DNA from: an uncultured Caulobacterales bacterium
GTDB taxonomy: Bacteria; Pseudomonadota; Alphaproteobacteria; Caulobacterales; Maricaulaceae
Direction: 5' to 3'
DNA length: 64,000 nt
Assembly: GCA_937928165.1 (NCBI GenBank)
Contig: CALFVT010000002.1
Coordinates: forward strand, 1-64,000
Shown: positions 43,370-52,039 of the stretch, one piece after another
Layout of the letters: every line of letters begins with the position of its first letter
How positions within the stretch are numbered: position 1 is the first letter of the stretch
The notes under the pieces: generated by a model
What the model was told of the DNA's origin: nothing
Seen by the model: only the letters and a program-made list of their open reading frames with translations
The model's database searches: none
Position numbers and translations under genes: made by a program

Positions 43370-44419
43370 ATGATCAAAATTTTATCAGTTGTAGGAGCGC
43401 GCCCTCAATTTGTTAAGGCCTCTGTCCTTAGAAAACTTTTTACCGAATCTAATGATTTTGAAGAAATACTCATTCACACGGGCCAACATTACGATGTGAA
43501 TATGTCAGACATATTTTTTGAAGACCTCTCGATCCCTGCTCCTAATATAAAACTTGGGATAAATGGCGGCGGGCAAGGTGCAACGACCGGACTTATGTTA
43601 CAAGGAATAGAAGGCGCTCTATTGCAGCATAAACCTGACGCCTGTTTAGTTTATGGTGATACAAACTCTACATTAGCCGGCGCACTCGCTGCCGCTAAAT
43701 TACATATTCCAATTATCCATATCGAGGCCGGCTTACGCTCATTTAACAAAGCCATGCCCGAAGAAATAAACCGCATTTTAACAGACCACGTAAGTGAGCT
43801 TTTATTCTGCCCAACAACAACAGGCGTCAACAACCTCACCAATGAAGGTATCACAAAAAACGTCTATCATGTCGGTGATATCATGTTTGATGCCGTGACA
43901 ATGGTCAGCCAACAAAGCGCTAAAATAAAACATATCCAATCTATAGATCTATCAGATAATAACTTGGCTGCCTGTTCACTCCACCGTGCTGAAAATACGG
44001 ATGATGCAAAGAAACTACAAAGCCTGATTGATTACTTAAATACACAATGTGACAAATATAATATTGTTTTACCGTTACATCCGCGCACAAAGAAAGCTTT
44101 AAGCCAGTTTAATATAAAGACTGGGAAAATCACTCTGATCAATCCAATAGGTTATATTGAAATGCAAGCCTTGTTAGCCGCCTCCCAAATGGTATTCACG
44201 GACTCTGGCGGGCTGCAAAAAGAGGCCTATTTTAACCAAACACCCTGCGTAACCCTTCGCGGGGAAACAGAATGGGTGGAATTAATTGATGCCGGGTGGA
44301 ATAAATTATGGACAGATAATAATTTTAAACCGCGTAAAGATATTATAGAGTATGGTAAAGGGCAATCAGGGGCGTTAATTTTAGATAAGATAAAGTCTTA
44401 TTTTTTATCTAAAGCTTAG
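43370..44419 (+). CDS. wbpI: UDP-sugar 2-epimerase, WbpI/WecB-like
   Basis: A 349-residue GT-B-fold epimerase with the family motifs SVVGARPQFVKASV, HTGQHYDVNMSDIFFE, VYGDTNSTLAGALAAAKLHIP and HIEAGLRSFNKAMPEEINRILTDH. The N-terminal KASV and GINGGGQGATTG segments are nearer WbpI, which inverts C2 of UDP-GlcNAc(3NAc)A to give the manno sugar, than the WecB housekeeping form. With WbpA, B, D and E homologues in the same locus this completes the pathway. It is the first of three plus-strand genes. Confidence 0.83.
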   Translation: MIKILSVVGARPQFVKASVLRKLFTESNDFEEILIHTGQHYDVNMSDIFFEDLSIPAPNIKLGINGGGQGATTGLMLQGIEGALLQHKPDACLVYGDTNSTLAGALAAAKLHIPIIHIEAGLRSFNKAMPEEINRILTDHVSELLFCPTTTGVNNLTNEGITKNVYHVGDIMFDAVTMVSQQSAKIKHIQSIDLSDNNLAACSLHRAENTDDAKKLQSLIDYLNTQCDKYNIVLPLHPRTKKALSQFNIKTGKITLINPIGYIEMQALLAASQMVFTDSGGLQKEAYFNQTPCVTLRGETEWVELIDAGWNKLWTDNNFKPRKDIIEYGKGQSGALILDKIKSYFLSKA

Positions 44420-44433
44420 AAAGAAAAACCACG

Positions 44434-45645
44434 ATGAACACGATTAAGAAAAGCTTTACACATAAAGGCCAAACGATCAATCTGTCGGGCGCTGAAAATT
44501 GTTCTATCGTCAATATGGTTTCAAAAACAAACCAATTTTATGAAAAAGATTTCCTAGAGGCATTAGACGGCATAATTGCCAAAGATAAATGGGTTGTCGA
44601 TATCGGCGCGCATATTGGTAATCATACAATTTATTGGTCAAAGATATTAAACTATAAAGTTTTAGCCCTTGAACCAAATGCCGATACATATCGTTATTTA
44701 AAAGAGAACATTCAAGCAAATGGCGTGTCCAGCTTAGTTTCCGCTTTGAATGTTGCTGCGAGCGACACACCCGGAAGCGTCACCTTGACACCCTTAGCAA
44801 GTCAAGACCCTGGGACATATTCAATATTGCGAACACCCGGAGAAGGTAGCTTTCAGTGTAAAGCTGTCATTATTGATGATTATATGGAGTATTTTCAAAC
44901 CCGTGTTCCAGGTCTTATCAAGATTGACGTGGAAGGTGCAGAGGCAAAGATACTTAAAGGCGCTCTGCAAACGTTGCAAACCTTCTGGCCTTTAATCACG
45001 ACGGAAATTACGCAAACAGACGCATTTAACACAATCGGTGATATTCTATCACCTATAGGTTATTTTCCTATCGGCATATATAATGCAACCCCAACTGTTG
45101 TTTGGTCGGCTATCCCAACAAGAGATGCGGCCACAAGCAACCCATATCTTGAGCTTATGCAAGTAACACGTTACGGAATTGACGCGGCCCTTTCATCCAA
45201 TACTGCACAAATAAAAGTGCGAGAGTTAAAGGAAGAAACCATCCAGTTGAAAGTTTCGCAGGCCCTCGCTAAAAAAAATATTGTTTCGAAAGTCCTCCCA
45301 AAACAAGCGCCGCTTGCAAGCCCCGATACGCCCGATAAAGATGAAGCTCCCACTACGAAAACGCCGGATGTAAAGGCTCCAGTTGCGAGCCTCCCTATTA
45401 AGAAACCAGCAGCCCAAACAGCAAGCGTGAAGGCCGCCCCCAAGAAACTTGCTGCGAAGAAACTTGCTGCGAAGGCAGCAACAGCAAGTAAGCCGTCCGC
45501 GAAAAGACCGGTTGCTAAGACAGTCACGGCGAAAAAGCCCGCAGCTAAAGAAACAGCCATAAAGAAATCAACTACAAAGAAAACGACTGCAAAGAAAACG
45601 ACTGCAAAGAAACCTATAACAAATCCTAAAACGGGTTCGACTTAA
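44434..45645 (+). CDS. FkbM-family methyltransferase with histone H1-like tail
   Basis: A 403-residue protein. Residues 1-250 are an FkbM-type methyltransferase, with SAM motif VVDIGAHIGNHTIYW, acidic motif ALEPNADTYRYLKENI and LIKIDVEGAEAKILKGAL. Residues about 290-403 are a Lys/Ala/Thr/Pro tail full of KKxAAKK and KKTTAKK units, like a histone H1 tail. The tail is encoded by perfect short tandem repeats (15 bp at 45442 and at 45580), so its length can vary. FkbM enzymes O-methylate sugars or lipids. It lies 14 nt downstream of the wbpI-like gene. Confidence 0.8.
   Translation: MNTIKKSFTHKGQTINLSGAENCSIVNMVSKTNQFYEKDFLEALDGIIAKDKWVVDIGAHIGNHTIYWSKILNYKVLALEPNADTYRYLKENIQANGVSSLVSALNVAASDTPGSVTLTPLASQDPGTYSILRTPGEGSFQCKAVIIDDYMEYFQTRVPGLIKIDVEGAEAKILKGALQTLQTFWPLITTEITQTDAFNTIGDILSPIGYFPIGIYNATPTVVWSAIPTRDAATSNPYLELMQVTRYGIDAALSSNTAQIKVRELKEETIQLKVSQALAKKNIVSKVLPKQAPLASPDTPDKDEAPTTKTPDVKAPVASLPIKKPAAQTASVKAAPKKLAAKKLAAKAATASKPSAKRPVAKTVTAKKPAAKETAIKKSTTKKTTAKKTTAKKPITNPKTGST
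45442..45471. repeat. 15-bp tandem repeat in FkbM tail
   Basis: Two perfect adjacent copies of AAGAAACTTGCTGCG, encoding KKLAA units of the Lys/Ala-rich tail. Confidence 0.9.
45580..45609. repeat. Second 15-bp tandem repeat in FkbM tail
   Basis: Two perfect adjacent copies of AAAACGACTGCAAAG, encoding KTTAK units in the same tail. Confidence 0.9.
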
Positions 45646-45702
45646 AACTTTACTCGAATAAAAACTGTGTAATTGAAGTCAACAGAGGTTTACAATCAGG
45701 AT

Positions 45703-47481
45703 ATGAGTCAAAGAACAAAAAACTCTAAAACCCAAGTGAAAACTCGTGCCGCGTCTAAGACATCAGCTTCGACGCCTCTTAGCCCTGAACAGTTGGATCG
45801 CGTGATCATTATATCAATGCGCCCTTATGAAGAATCGCAAGCCTTACTTAGCGGACCTAACAACGTAGAGCATTACCGCGTTCAGGATACAGGTAAACGG
45901 CTTATTGTGACACAAAGTGTTTTTCAAAACGGCATTTTTCAATCCCAAAAACAAGTTCAATTCAGCGGCAAGTCACTAATCGGGCTTGAAGTTTATTTTT
46001 ACCATGCTTTCCAAAAAATTGCGGGGCACGGCTTCATCATTTATGAGCACCACACACAACTTTTTGCAACTGTTCAAAATGTTATTTTAAGCAGCCGATT
46101 ACCTTACGTTATAAAAATTAATAATGACGTGAATTTCAACTGGCAACAACATCATTTTGTTGCGGCTGCACGTCTGCGCTTTACATTTGATGAAGTCATG
46201 AAGCTCGCATGGCAAAAACGTATGGTCTATAGCTGCAAAACTATTACGCCAAAAGACATATTAAAAACCCTTAAAGCATGTGCGCGGCGCGAGCGGTTTA
46301 CGCCGCCAATGACAAAGTCAACACGATCCCAAAAACAGAATTTTTTGCTTGTATCTTATTACATGCCGCCTGCGGAAACAGTTGCTGTCCACCGTTTATC
46401 TTATTGGCATCAGGTTTTACCAAAAATCGCCAAAACTAAAGGCGATAACGTTAATGTATCCGTTCTCACGGCCATTGAATCTTATGAAAACGACACCCGC
46501 TACCTCGTCGTTCCAGACCGGGCCAACTTTAATGAAGTAGATAAACAAACCCAAGATTTAGTAAGAGAATGTCAAGCATCTAAAGTAAACTACTTTTCTG
46601 CGCATTGGGCATATTACGTAAAACAATATTTTGAGCAAAGGCCTCATTTGCGTTTTGACTCAATCGTTATATCCGGCAATCCCTTTTTCTACTTTGAACT
46701 CTCAGAATATTTTAAAGAAAAATGGGGCGCAACGGTCGTACTCGACTTCCGCGACCCCTTTGCCAATAACCCGCGTTTTGTATATTCAAAGGCACATAAA
46801 GAACTGGTTTGTAGACTTGAAGATCGCTATTTAAAGTCTGCGGATTATGCGATTTCAGTAAATAAATATTGTCTTGATGCTTTACGCTTGCCAAACGCTA
46901 AAATGGGCCGAATCGTTGCGAATGGTTATGACGAACGCATTGTCGATAAAATATCAGCAAAACCATTACGTAAGAAATCAAAGAAGATTAATTTTGTTTA
47001 TACAGGGTCTTTTTATCAAGACCGAAACCCGGAACCCTTTTTAAAAGCGTTAGATGAAGGCAAACACTCCTTAATTCACATTGGAAAGTCTACTGCCGTC
47101 GATGCACCATTTGATAAATATTCGACGATAGAACGATATGGCCAAATGCCATATTCAGACGTTGTCGGATATTGCAAAACTATGGATGCAGGCGTAATCT
47201 TTACGAGCGGGAAAGCTTTTGAACAGACCACTAAAATATTTGATTATATTGCCACAGGCATTGATATTATTTTAGTTACAGACGGCGTTATACACACTGG
47301 AGAGCTTGAGAATCTTACAAAAAACCTGGGGGGTGTATATTGGGTCAAGAACAAGCCGAGTGCAATCTCTTCGTTTTTGAAAACATATAAGCCGAACAAA
47401 AAAACACGAAAAATTGCCACGCAATTTTCACGGCTAAAACAAACTGAAGCTCTCTATAAACTCCTGTCAAATACAAAGTAA
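45703..47481 (+). CDS. Large glycosyltransferase-like protein
   Basis: A 592-residue protein. The first about 35 residues are rich in Lys, Ser and Thr (SQRTKNSKTQVKTRAASKTS), reminiscent of the basic tail of the preceding gene. Residues about 220-590 look like a GT-B glycosyltransferase: LLVSYYMPPAETVAVHRLSY, VVLDFRDPFANNP and TTKIFDYIATGIDIILVTDG. The N-terminal 200 residues are not recognised. I start it at the ATG at 45703; an upstream in-frame TTG at 45673 adds ten residues. It converges with the next glycosyltransferase, 2 nt away. Confidence 0.72.
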   Translation: MSQRTKNSKTQVKTRAASKTSASTPLSPEQLDRVIIISMRPYEESQALLSGPNNVEHYRVQDTGKRLIVTQSVFQNGIFQSQKQVQFSGKSLIGLEVYFYHAFQKIAGHGFIIYEHHTQLFATVQNVILSSRLPYVIKINNDVNFNWQQHHFVAAARLRFTFDEVMKLAWQKRMVYSCKTITPKDILKTLKACARRERFTPPMTKSTRSQKQNFLLVSYYMPPAETVAVHRLSYWHQVLPKIAKTKGDNVNVSVLTAIESYENDTRYLVVPDRANFNEVDKQTQDLVRECQASKVNYFSAHWAYYVKQYFEQRPHLRFDSIVISGNPFFYFELSEYFKEKWGATVVLDFRDPFANNPRFVYSKAHKELVCRLEDRYLKSADYAISVNKYCLDALRLPNAKMGRIVANGYDERIVDKISAKPLRKKSKKINFVYTGSFYQDRNPEPFLKALDEGKHSLIHIGKSTAVDAPFDKYSTIERYGQMPYSDVVGYCKTMDAGVIFTSGKAFEQTTKIFDYIATGIDIILVTDGVIHTGELENLTKNLGGVYWVKNKPSAISSFLKTYKPNKKTRKIATQFSRLKQTEALYKLLSNTK

Positions 47482-47483
47482 GT

Positions 47484-48719
47484 TTATATCACGCCGCGCA
47501 ATAAGTCAGCCTCACGCATAACCGTTTGGCTCGGACCGCATTGTTGCAATGATCTTTGAGCTGCTGCTTGAGATAAACGCAAAAAAGTTTCGGGATTATC
47601 AACAAGATAACCAATAGACTTGGCGAGGGCCAATACGTCTTCAGGGGGGCACAGGCAACCTTGTTCATGGGATATAAACTCTGGAACAGCCGCTATGGAA
47701 TTTGTAACAGGCACAAGGCCGCTTGCCATTGCTTCGCCCAATGTCAAGCCTTGGCTTTCCCAGCGGGCCGGGACAAGCATAATTCCATGTTCCCGGTGTA
47801 GACGTGCGACATCTGGTCGTGTCATAAAACCCCGCCGGCGTTCGACATTAGTAAAATGCGCTAAAGGGGCCGTCATTTGCTCCCAAAGCTTCCCGTCACC
47901 GCAAATCGTAATTTTAAATCGGTCAAAATCACGCCGCTTGGAGAGCGCTAAGATTACGTCCCGCGATAAATCATTAGCATAATTATGCGATTGAAAACTT
48001 CGCATCCAGAGAATTTTATAACGATCATCTATAGATTTCCTCTGATAGGGAAATTCTGATGGTAAAATAGGGTTGTGAATAATCTGCGCGTTATGCGGCG
48101 CAGTTATACCGCTAAAGCTTTCGGCCATATTTTTCATCGTTTGAGATACAAAAATTGGCATGACGTCATTATGGGAGAGAACGTCTGCGGCAGTCTTACG
48201 CCGAACATCATCACGCGCATCGAGCCAATCCCCAAACTCTGCAATTTCATCTGCGCTGTAACTGCTTTCTAAAACACGCCAAGGCCGAGCCTCATAGCCA
48301 TGAAAAATAACCAGCGGCCGCGTTCTCTCAGCATGATGTGCAACAATAGTCCAATTATCAGCTTCAGGGTGATGAAGAACAATCCTGCGGCAAAATTGTT
48401 TTTTTAAATAACGTGCTAATTGTTGGGGGTGAGTGCGCCAAACAGATATACCGTCAACTTGTTCTTCATAATCAGATAATGAGTCTGGACGCGAAACAAT
48501 CACGGCAACGGATAAGCCGCTCTCACAATAAGCTTTCACCCGCGATTGTACAAATTGTCCGCCGTAAGAGTTATTCTTCCCTGGATATGATGGGCATATC
48601 ACAGCAACATCAACAGGGCTCGTCCAAGCTTTTTGAGCGGGTAATTTGGACGGAAACAATCGGTTTATTCGCCGCGCAGCACCACGAATTATCCTTCGTA
48701 GTTCAAGCTGCATAGTCAT
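47484..48719 (-). CDS. Glycosyltransferase family 4 protein
   Basis: A 411-residue GT-B glycosyltransferase with CPSYPGKNNSYGGQFV near residue 37 and the donor-binding GLTLGEAMASGLVPVTNSIA near the end. It is a paralogue of the protein at 39780-41282: same order of motifs, with HNxILPSEFPYQ matching HNSVSSSDFPYR. Its ATG at 48719 overlaps the stop of the ABC ATPase gene (ATGA), so it is translationally coupled to the exporter genes. Confidence 0.82.
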   Translation of the reverse strand: MTMQLELRRIIRGAARRINRLFPSKLPAQKAWTSPVDVAVICPSYPGKNNSYGGQFVQSRVKAYCESGLSVAVIVSRPDSLSDYEEQVDGISVWRTHPQQLARYLKKQFCRRIVLHHPEADNWTIVAHHAERTRPLVIFHGYEARPWRVLESSYSADEIAEFGDWLDARDDVRRKTAADVLSHNDVMPIFVSQTMKNMAESFSGITAPHNAQIIHNPILPSEFPYQRKSIDDRYKILWMRSFQSHNYANDLSRDVILALSKRRDFDRFKITICGDGKLWEQMTAPLAHFTNVERRRGFMTRPDVARLHREHGIMLVPARWESQGLTLGEAMASGLVPVTNSIAAVPEFISHEQGCLCPPEDVLALAKSIGYLVDNPETFLRLSQAAAQRSLQQCGPSQTVMREADLLRGVI

Positions 48720-49504
48720 GAAACGTTATCGCGATCATCTTTACCTGTTGTTTCGAGTAATTTATTTAAAAACTCTATCCCCCCCGAAACATTACGGTCA
48801 TCATATACTATCTCTCCGCCCTCCATTACAAGAAGCCGGTTGCACCATTTTCTGACGAGGGCCGCAGAGTGCGAGGCTAAAAACACAATCCGGTCATTAC
48901 TTAGCATTTTTTCCATGCGTTTTTCTGCGCGTTCAATAAAGCGCGAATCTCCTGCCGATATCCATTCATCCATCAAAATAATGTCCGCTTTGACGGATGT
49001 CGCAATGCCAAAAGACAAACGCGCCAACATACCAGAGCTATATGTTCGTATCGGCTCGTCCAGAAAACTACCAAGCTCAGAAAACTTGCGCACCTCTTTA
49101 ATAACATCCGATATCTCAGACTGACTCATACCGTATAAAGCGCCGCGTAACTCAATATTTCTAACGCCCGTCGCATAGGGGTCCATACCCATTGAGAGAT
49201 TAATAAGCGGAACCGTTTTACCAATCCGGCTAATTTTACCATGGTCGGGCTCATACACACCGGCCAATGCACGGAGCAATGTGGTTTTTCCCGCACCATT
49301 CCGCCCAACAATACCAATTTTATCTCCTGGCAGAGCTTTAAGATTTACATGTTTTAATCCATAATGGTAACGCCGCGACCCACCATTTCGGCGTAAAATA
49401 TTTGTTATAGCGTACCTAAAAGATCGGGTATGAGCATCTAAATGCATTGGAAAATGCACAGTTGCATTGTCTAACTCAACATAAGCCTTCAGATTAATAG
49501 ACAT
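48716..49504 (-). CDS. Polysaccharide ABC exporter ATPase (Wzt/KpsT-like)
   Basis: A 262-residue ABC ATPase. Walker A is GIVGRNGAGKTTLLRAL, the signature is YSSGMLARLSFGIATS, and Walker B is ADIILMDEWISAGD. These fit polysaccharide exporters of the Wzt/KpsT/TagH group. It lacks the C-terminal carbohydrate-binding domain of O-antigen Wzt, so it is nearer the KpsT/short form. AAGGATAAG lies before the ATG. It follows the permease gene by 9 nt and overlaps the glycosyltransferase gene by 4 nt. Confidence 0.9.
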   Translation of the reverse strand: MSINLKAYVELDNATVHFPMHLDAHTRSFRYAITNILRRNGGSRRYHYGLKHVNLKALPGDKIGIVGRNGAGKTTLLRALAGVYEPDHGKISRIGKTVPLINLSMGMDPYATGVRNIELRGALYGMSQSEISDVIKEVRKFSELGSFLDEPIRTYSSGMLARLSFGIATSVKADIILMDEWISAGDSRFIERAEKRMEKMLSNDRIVFLASHSAALVRKWCNRLLVMEGGEIVYDDRNVSGGIEFLNKLLETTGKDDRDNVS

Positions 49505-49513
49505 AACTTATCC

Positions 49514-50410
49514 TTAAATCCAAAAGGTGATTCGTTGGCGAAACCGTATAAATATCCCATAGCCAATGATATTTGCGATTATGGTAAAGCCGATAGCGCC
49601 GGCCCAAACTTCGGGCGCAACAGGCAGTCCTAAAAGCGGACTGCGAACAACTGTTAGCGCATAATAAAATGGGTTGCCCAAAGCAATCCACTTCCCCAAT
49701 CCTTCGCCCAATAGTTCAGCTTTCCAAAGTAATGGAGTCATATAAAATGCAAATTGCATCAGCATAGTTACAAGCTGCTCTAAATCTCGGTAACGAGACG
49801 ACAGCGTACCTAGAGCCGCAGCTAAGGGGAGTAAGCTTAAACTTAGTAATGCCAAACCGGGAATAAACATCAAAGTGTACCAGTTAATCACGTTTGTAAA
49901 GGCCACCACAATGAGCACAACAGGCACAGAATGCATGAAGCCGATTAAAGATCTCAAGAGAAGCCTGACCGGCAAGTTAATCAAATTTGTTCGAACAGAG
50001 CGTATCTCTGATGCATTAGCCACGAAAATTCGGCTTCCTTCTGTTAGATTAAGCGCAATAAATTGCCATGTCACAACGCCGCAAGCGATATAGCCCAAAA
50101 ACTCTTCCAATGGACGTTTAAATAATAGGCCTGCAAGAATAGAATAACCTGCAACGAAAGTCAGTGTGCCGATTGTTAACCAATAGGGCCCTAAAATGGA
50201 GCGCTTATAGCGGGCCTTAATGTCCAGCCAAGCGCGCCATAGCAGAAGAGGAAGGTCATTTCTTAATGTCGCAAGTTCATTGATAAACATGCGCCATTTA
50301 GAGCTCTCACCAACTTGATAAATAATACCCTCACCTATGGCACGGCGGTAATCAGAATTGCTTAGATTTTCTAATTGTATTTCACTCAGGTCAGACGTCG
50401 GCTCAGCCAT
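49514..50410 (-). CDS. Polysaccharide ABC exporter permease (Wzm/KpsM-like)
   Basis: A 298-residue ABC-2-type permease with about six transmembrane helices after a soluble N-terminus of 70 residues. Motifs such as LLLWRAWLDIKARYKRSILGPYWL (amphipathic connecting helix) and RYRDLEQLVTMLMQFAFYMTPLLW are typical of polysaccharide and teichoic-acid exporters. It pairs with the downstream ATPase to move the finished glycan across the inner membrane. I choose the ATG at 50410, with GGCGGAG upstream; a longer frame from 50479 lacks a site. It is the first gene of its operon. Confidence 0.9.
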   Translation of the reverse strand: MAEPTSDLSEIQLENLSNSDYRRAIGEGIIYQVGESSKWRMFINELATLRNDLPLLLWRAWLDIKARYKRSILGPYWLTIGTLTFVAGYSILAGLLFKRPLEEFLGYIACGVVTWQFIALNLTEGSRIFVANASEIRSVRTNLINLPVRLLLRSLIGFMHSVPVVLIVVAFTNVINWYTLMFIPGLALLSLSLLPLAAALGTLSSRYRDLEQLVTMLMQFAFYMTPLLWKAELLGEGLGKWIALGNPFYYALTVVRSPLLGLPVAPEVWAGAIGFTIIANIIGYGIFIRFRQRITFWI

Positions 50411-50881
50411 TAAATAATGCTCCGCCGGATAGGGTGAATGTTTGAATAGAGTGCTGACATAAATCGAATATATCGTCAAAAATATTGTGCATTACAATCT
50501 GTGCCTAACTTTCTGTTTACCTGCTTACTCAAATTTGAAATAAGTTCAATATGAAAGAAAAGAGGGCGGCGACTAGTGAGATAAATAATGATCATAACAT
50601 GACATAACATATTTCTATAGCGTCCAACCTTTATTTATACCCTCATATATCTGCATTTATACCCTCATATATCTGCGCAATATCACGGCAAACATGAAAG
50701 CTGACTGAAAAAAGTTCGTGAAGAGCCTATATCTCGTGTAAAATGTTATTAATGAAACCCTTTTTGTAAAATGATAATCACATGAACTCTGGTTTTTAGA
50801 AAATATAATAGCCATTTTTTGCTTCAAACTTTGACAGTAACTTTAAACCCTCCCTAACGAAATCATGGTAATTGCGAGATT
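50411..50881. other. Long intergenic region between divergent units
   Basis: About 470 bp without a gene between the exporter operon (leftward) and the acetyltransferase (rightward). It is AT-rich and probably holds promoters in both directions. A TTGACA at 50831-50836 is a possible -35 element for the rightward gene, with no good -10. It also contains a 22-bp perfect tandem duplication (next entry). I see no tRNA or small ORF with a good ribosome-binding site. Confidence 0.6.
50633..50676. repeat. 22-bp perfect tandem duplication
   Basis: Two exact adjacent copies of a 22-bp unit (50633-50654 and 50655-50676) that begins ATTTATACCC and ends ATATATCTGC. It lies in the intergenic region upstream of the exporter operon and may alter promoter spacing or carry a repeated regulator site. 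Confidence 0.9.
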
Positions 50882-52006
50882 ATGACGACTGAGATAATGA
50901 TAGACCGCCTAAAAGCGGCTGAGTTGACGCCGCAGGATTGGGCCGCATGGGCCGCTTTGCGTGCAGAAAACCCGTCCCTTTATAGCCCTTATTTCCACCC
51001 GGATTATACGCGCATTGTCAGCGCCCTGCATAATGATGCTTATGTCGCCGTCATCAAACAAGGCGATAATATTCTAGGCTTCCTCCCGTTCCAACAAAGA
51101 CGCCGCAGCGGCCCCGCGCGGCCCATTGGCGCGCCGCTTACCGATTATCACGGCATTATATCCAACGCGCCGCTGGATACGCATATTACCGCCATTTTGA
51201 AGGGCGCGGGCATTGGTGCCATGGCTCTGCCGCACCTGATGAACAGCGCAAAGCCTGCGGACGCAGCGCCATGCGCCGTTATGCAGCTTAAGGGCTATCA
51301 AACGGTTGATGAATGGCGGGGGGAGCGGGATAGCTCCTATCGCCGCCACCTTAAATCTTTACGTCGCCGCATTAAGAAAACCGAGAGCGAACATGGGGCC
51401 CGGACATTTATCTGGCAGTCCCAAGATCCGGCGCATTTTGAGCAATTAATGACATGGAAAATACAAAAATTTACCCAGACTGGAAAATATAATGTCCTTG
51501 GCGTTAACTGGACGAGCGCCCTTTTAAGGCAGCTTTGGGAGGCGGGCCCGAAGGCCGAGCTGCGCTGTGATCTTCACGTTATGAGTATAAACGGGCAACC
51601 CGCCGCTATGGATTTAGGCCTAACAGACGGCACCACTTTCCATAGCTGGATTGTGGGTTATGATGACCATTTTCACAGCCTCTCCCCGGGTATGCAACTA
51701 CTCGAAAGCTTAGTCGATCAAGCCCATGTTTTAGGTTATGAAAATATTGACCTTGGCGCAGGATTAGACGGGTATAAAAAACATTATGCCACTTGGCCGC
51801 ATATGGCAGGCGCTGATTTATGGCTCGGCAGCGGCTTCACCGCGCAGCGCGCGAGGTTATATGCCGCCGTTGAACATAAAGGCGCTCGGGCCTTAAAAGA
51901 TATACCGGGGAAGTTTCGCCGCCGTTATAGCCAAATTGCCGCCTGTGATCCCAGTGCATCGGGGCAAGCCAAAGCCATGTGGCAGGCCATAAAAAATGGC
52001 GGCTAA
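50882..52006 (+). CDS. GNAT-like acetyltransferase of the CelD/BcsL family
   Basis: A 374-residue protein with the CelD/BcsL (PF13480, acetyltransferase-6) layout. Short flanking domains surround a GNAT fold (SYRRHLKSLRRRIKKTES near residue 157 and LGYENIDLGAGLDGYKKHYA near residue 290). These proteins, related to FemAB, occur in polysaccharide loci and probably transfer acyl groups to glycans. It lies beside the exporter operon and is likely the last gene of that locus. It converges with the M13 peptidase gene. Confidence 0.8.
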   Translation: MTTEIMIDRLKAAELTPQDWAAWAALRAENPSLYSPYFHPDYTRIVSALHNDAYVAVIKQGDNILGFLPFQQRRRSGPARPIGAPLTDYHGIISNAPLDTHITAILKGAGIGAMALPHLMNSAKPADAAPCAVMQLKGYQTVDEWRGERDSSYRRHLKSLRRRIKKTESEHGARTFIWQSQDPAHFEQLMTWKIQKFTQTGKYNVLGVNWTSALLRQLWEAGPKAELRCDLHVMSINGQPAAMDLGLTDGTTFHSWIVGYDDHFHSLSPGMQLLESLVDQAHVLGYENIDLGAGLDGYKKHYATWPHMAGADLWLGSGFTAQRARLYAAVEHKGARALKDIPGKFRRRYSQIAACDPSASGQAKAMWQAIKNGG

Positions 52007-52039
52007 CCGCCGCCATTGCCAAAAGCTTTAAAGCAAGAC

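Noticed and set aside
45171-45560. A hydrophobic 129-codon frame antisense to the FkbM tail
   Set aside because: It is the reverse reading of Lys/Ala-rich repeats, which gives Ala/Phe/Leu by codon symmetry.
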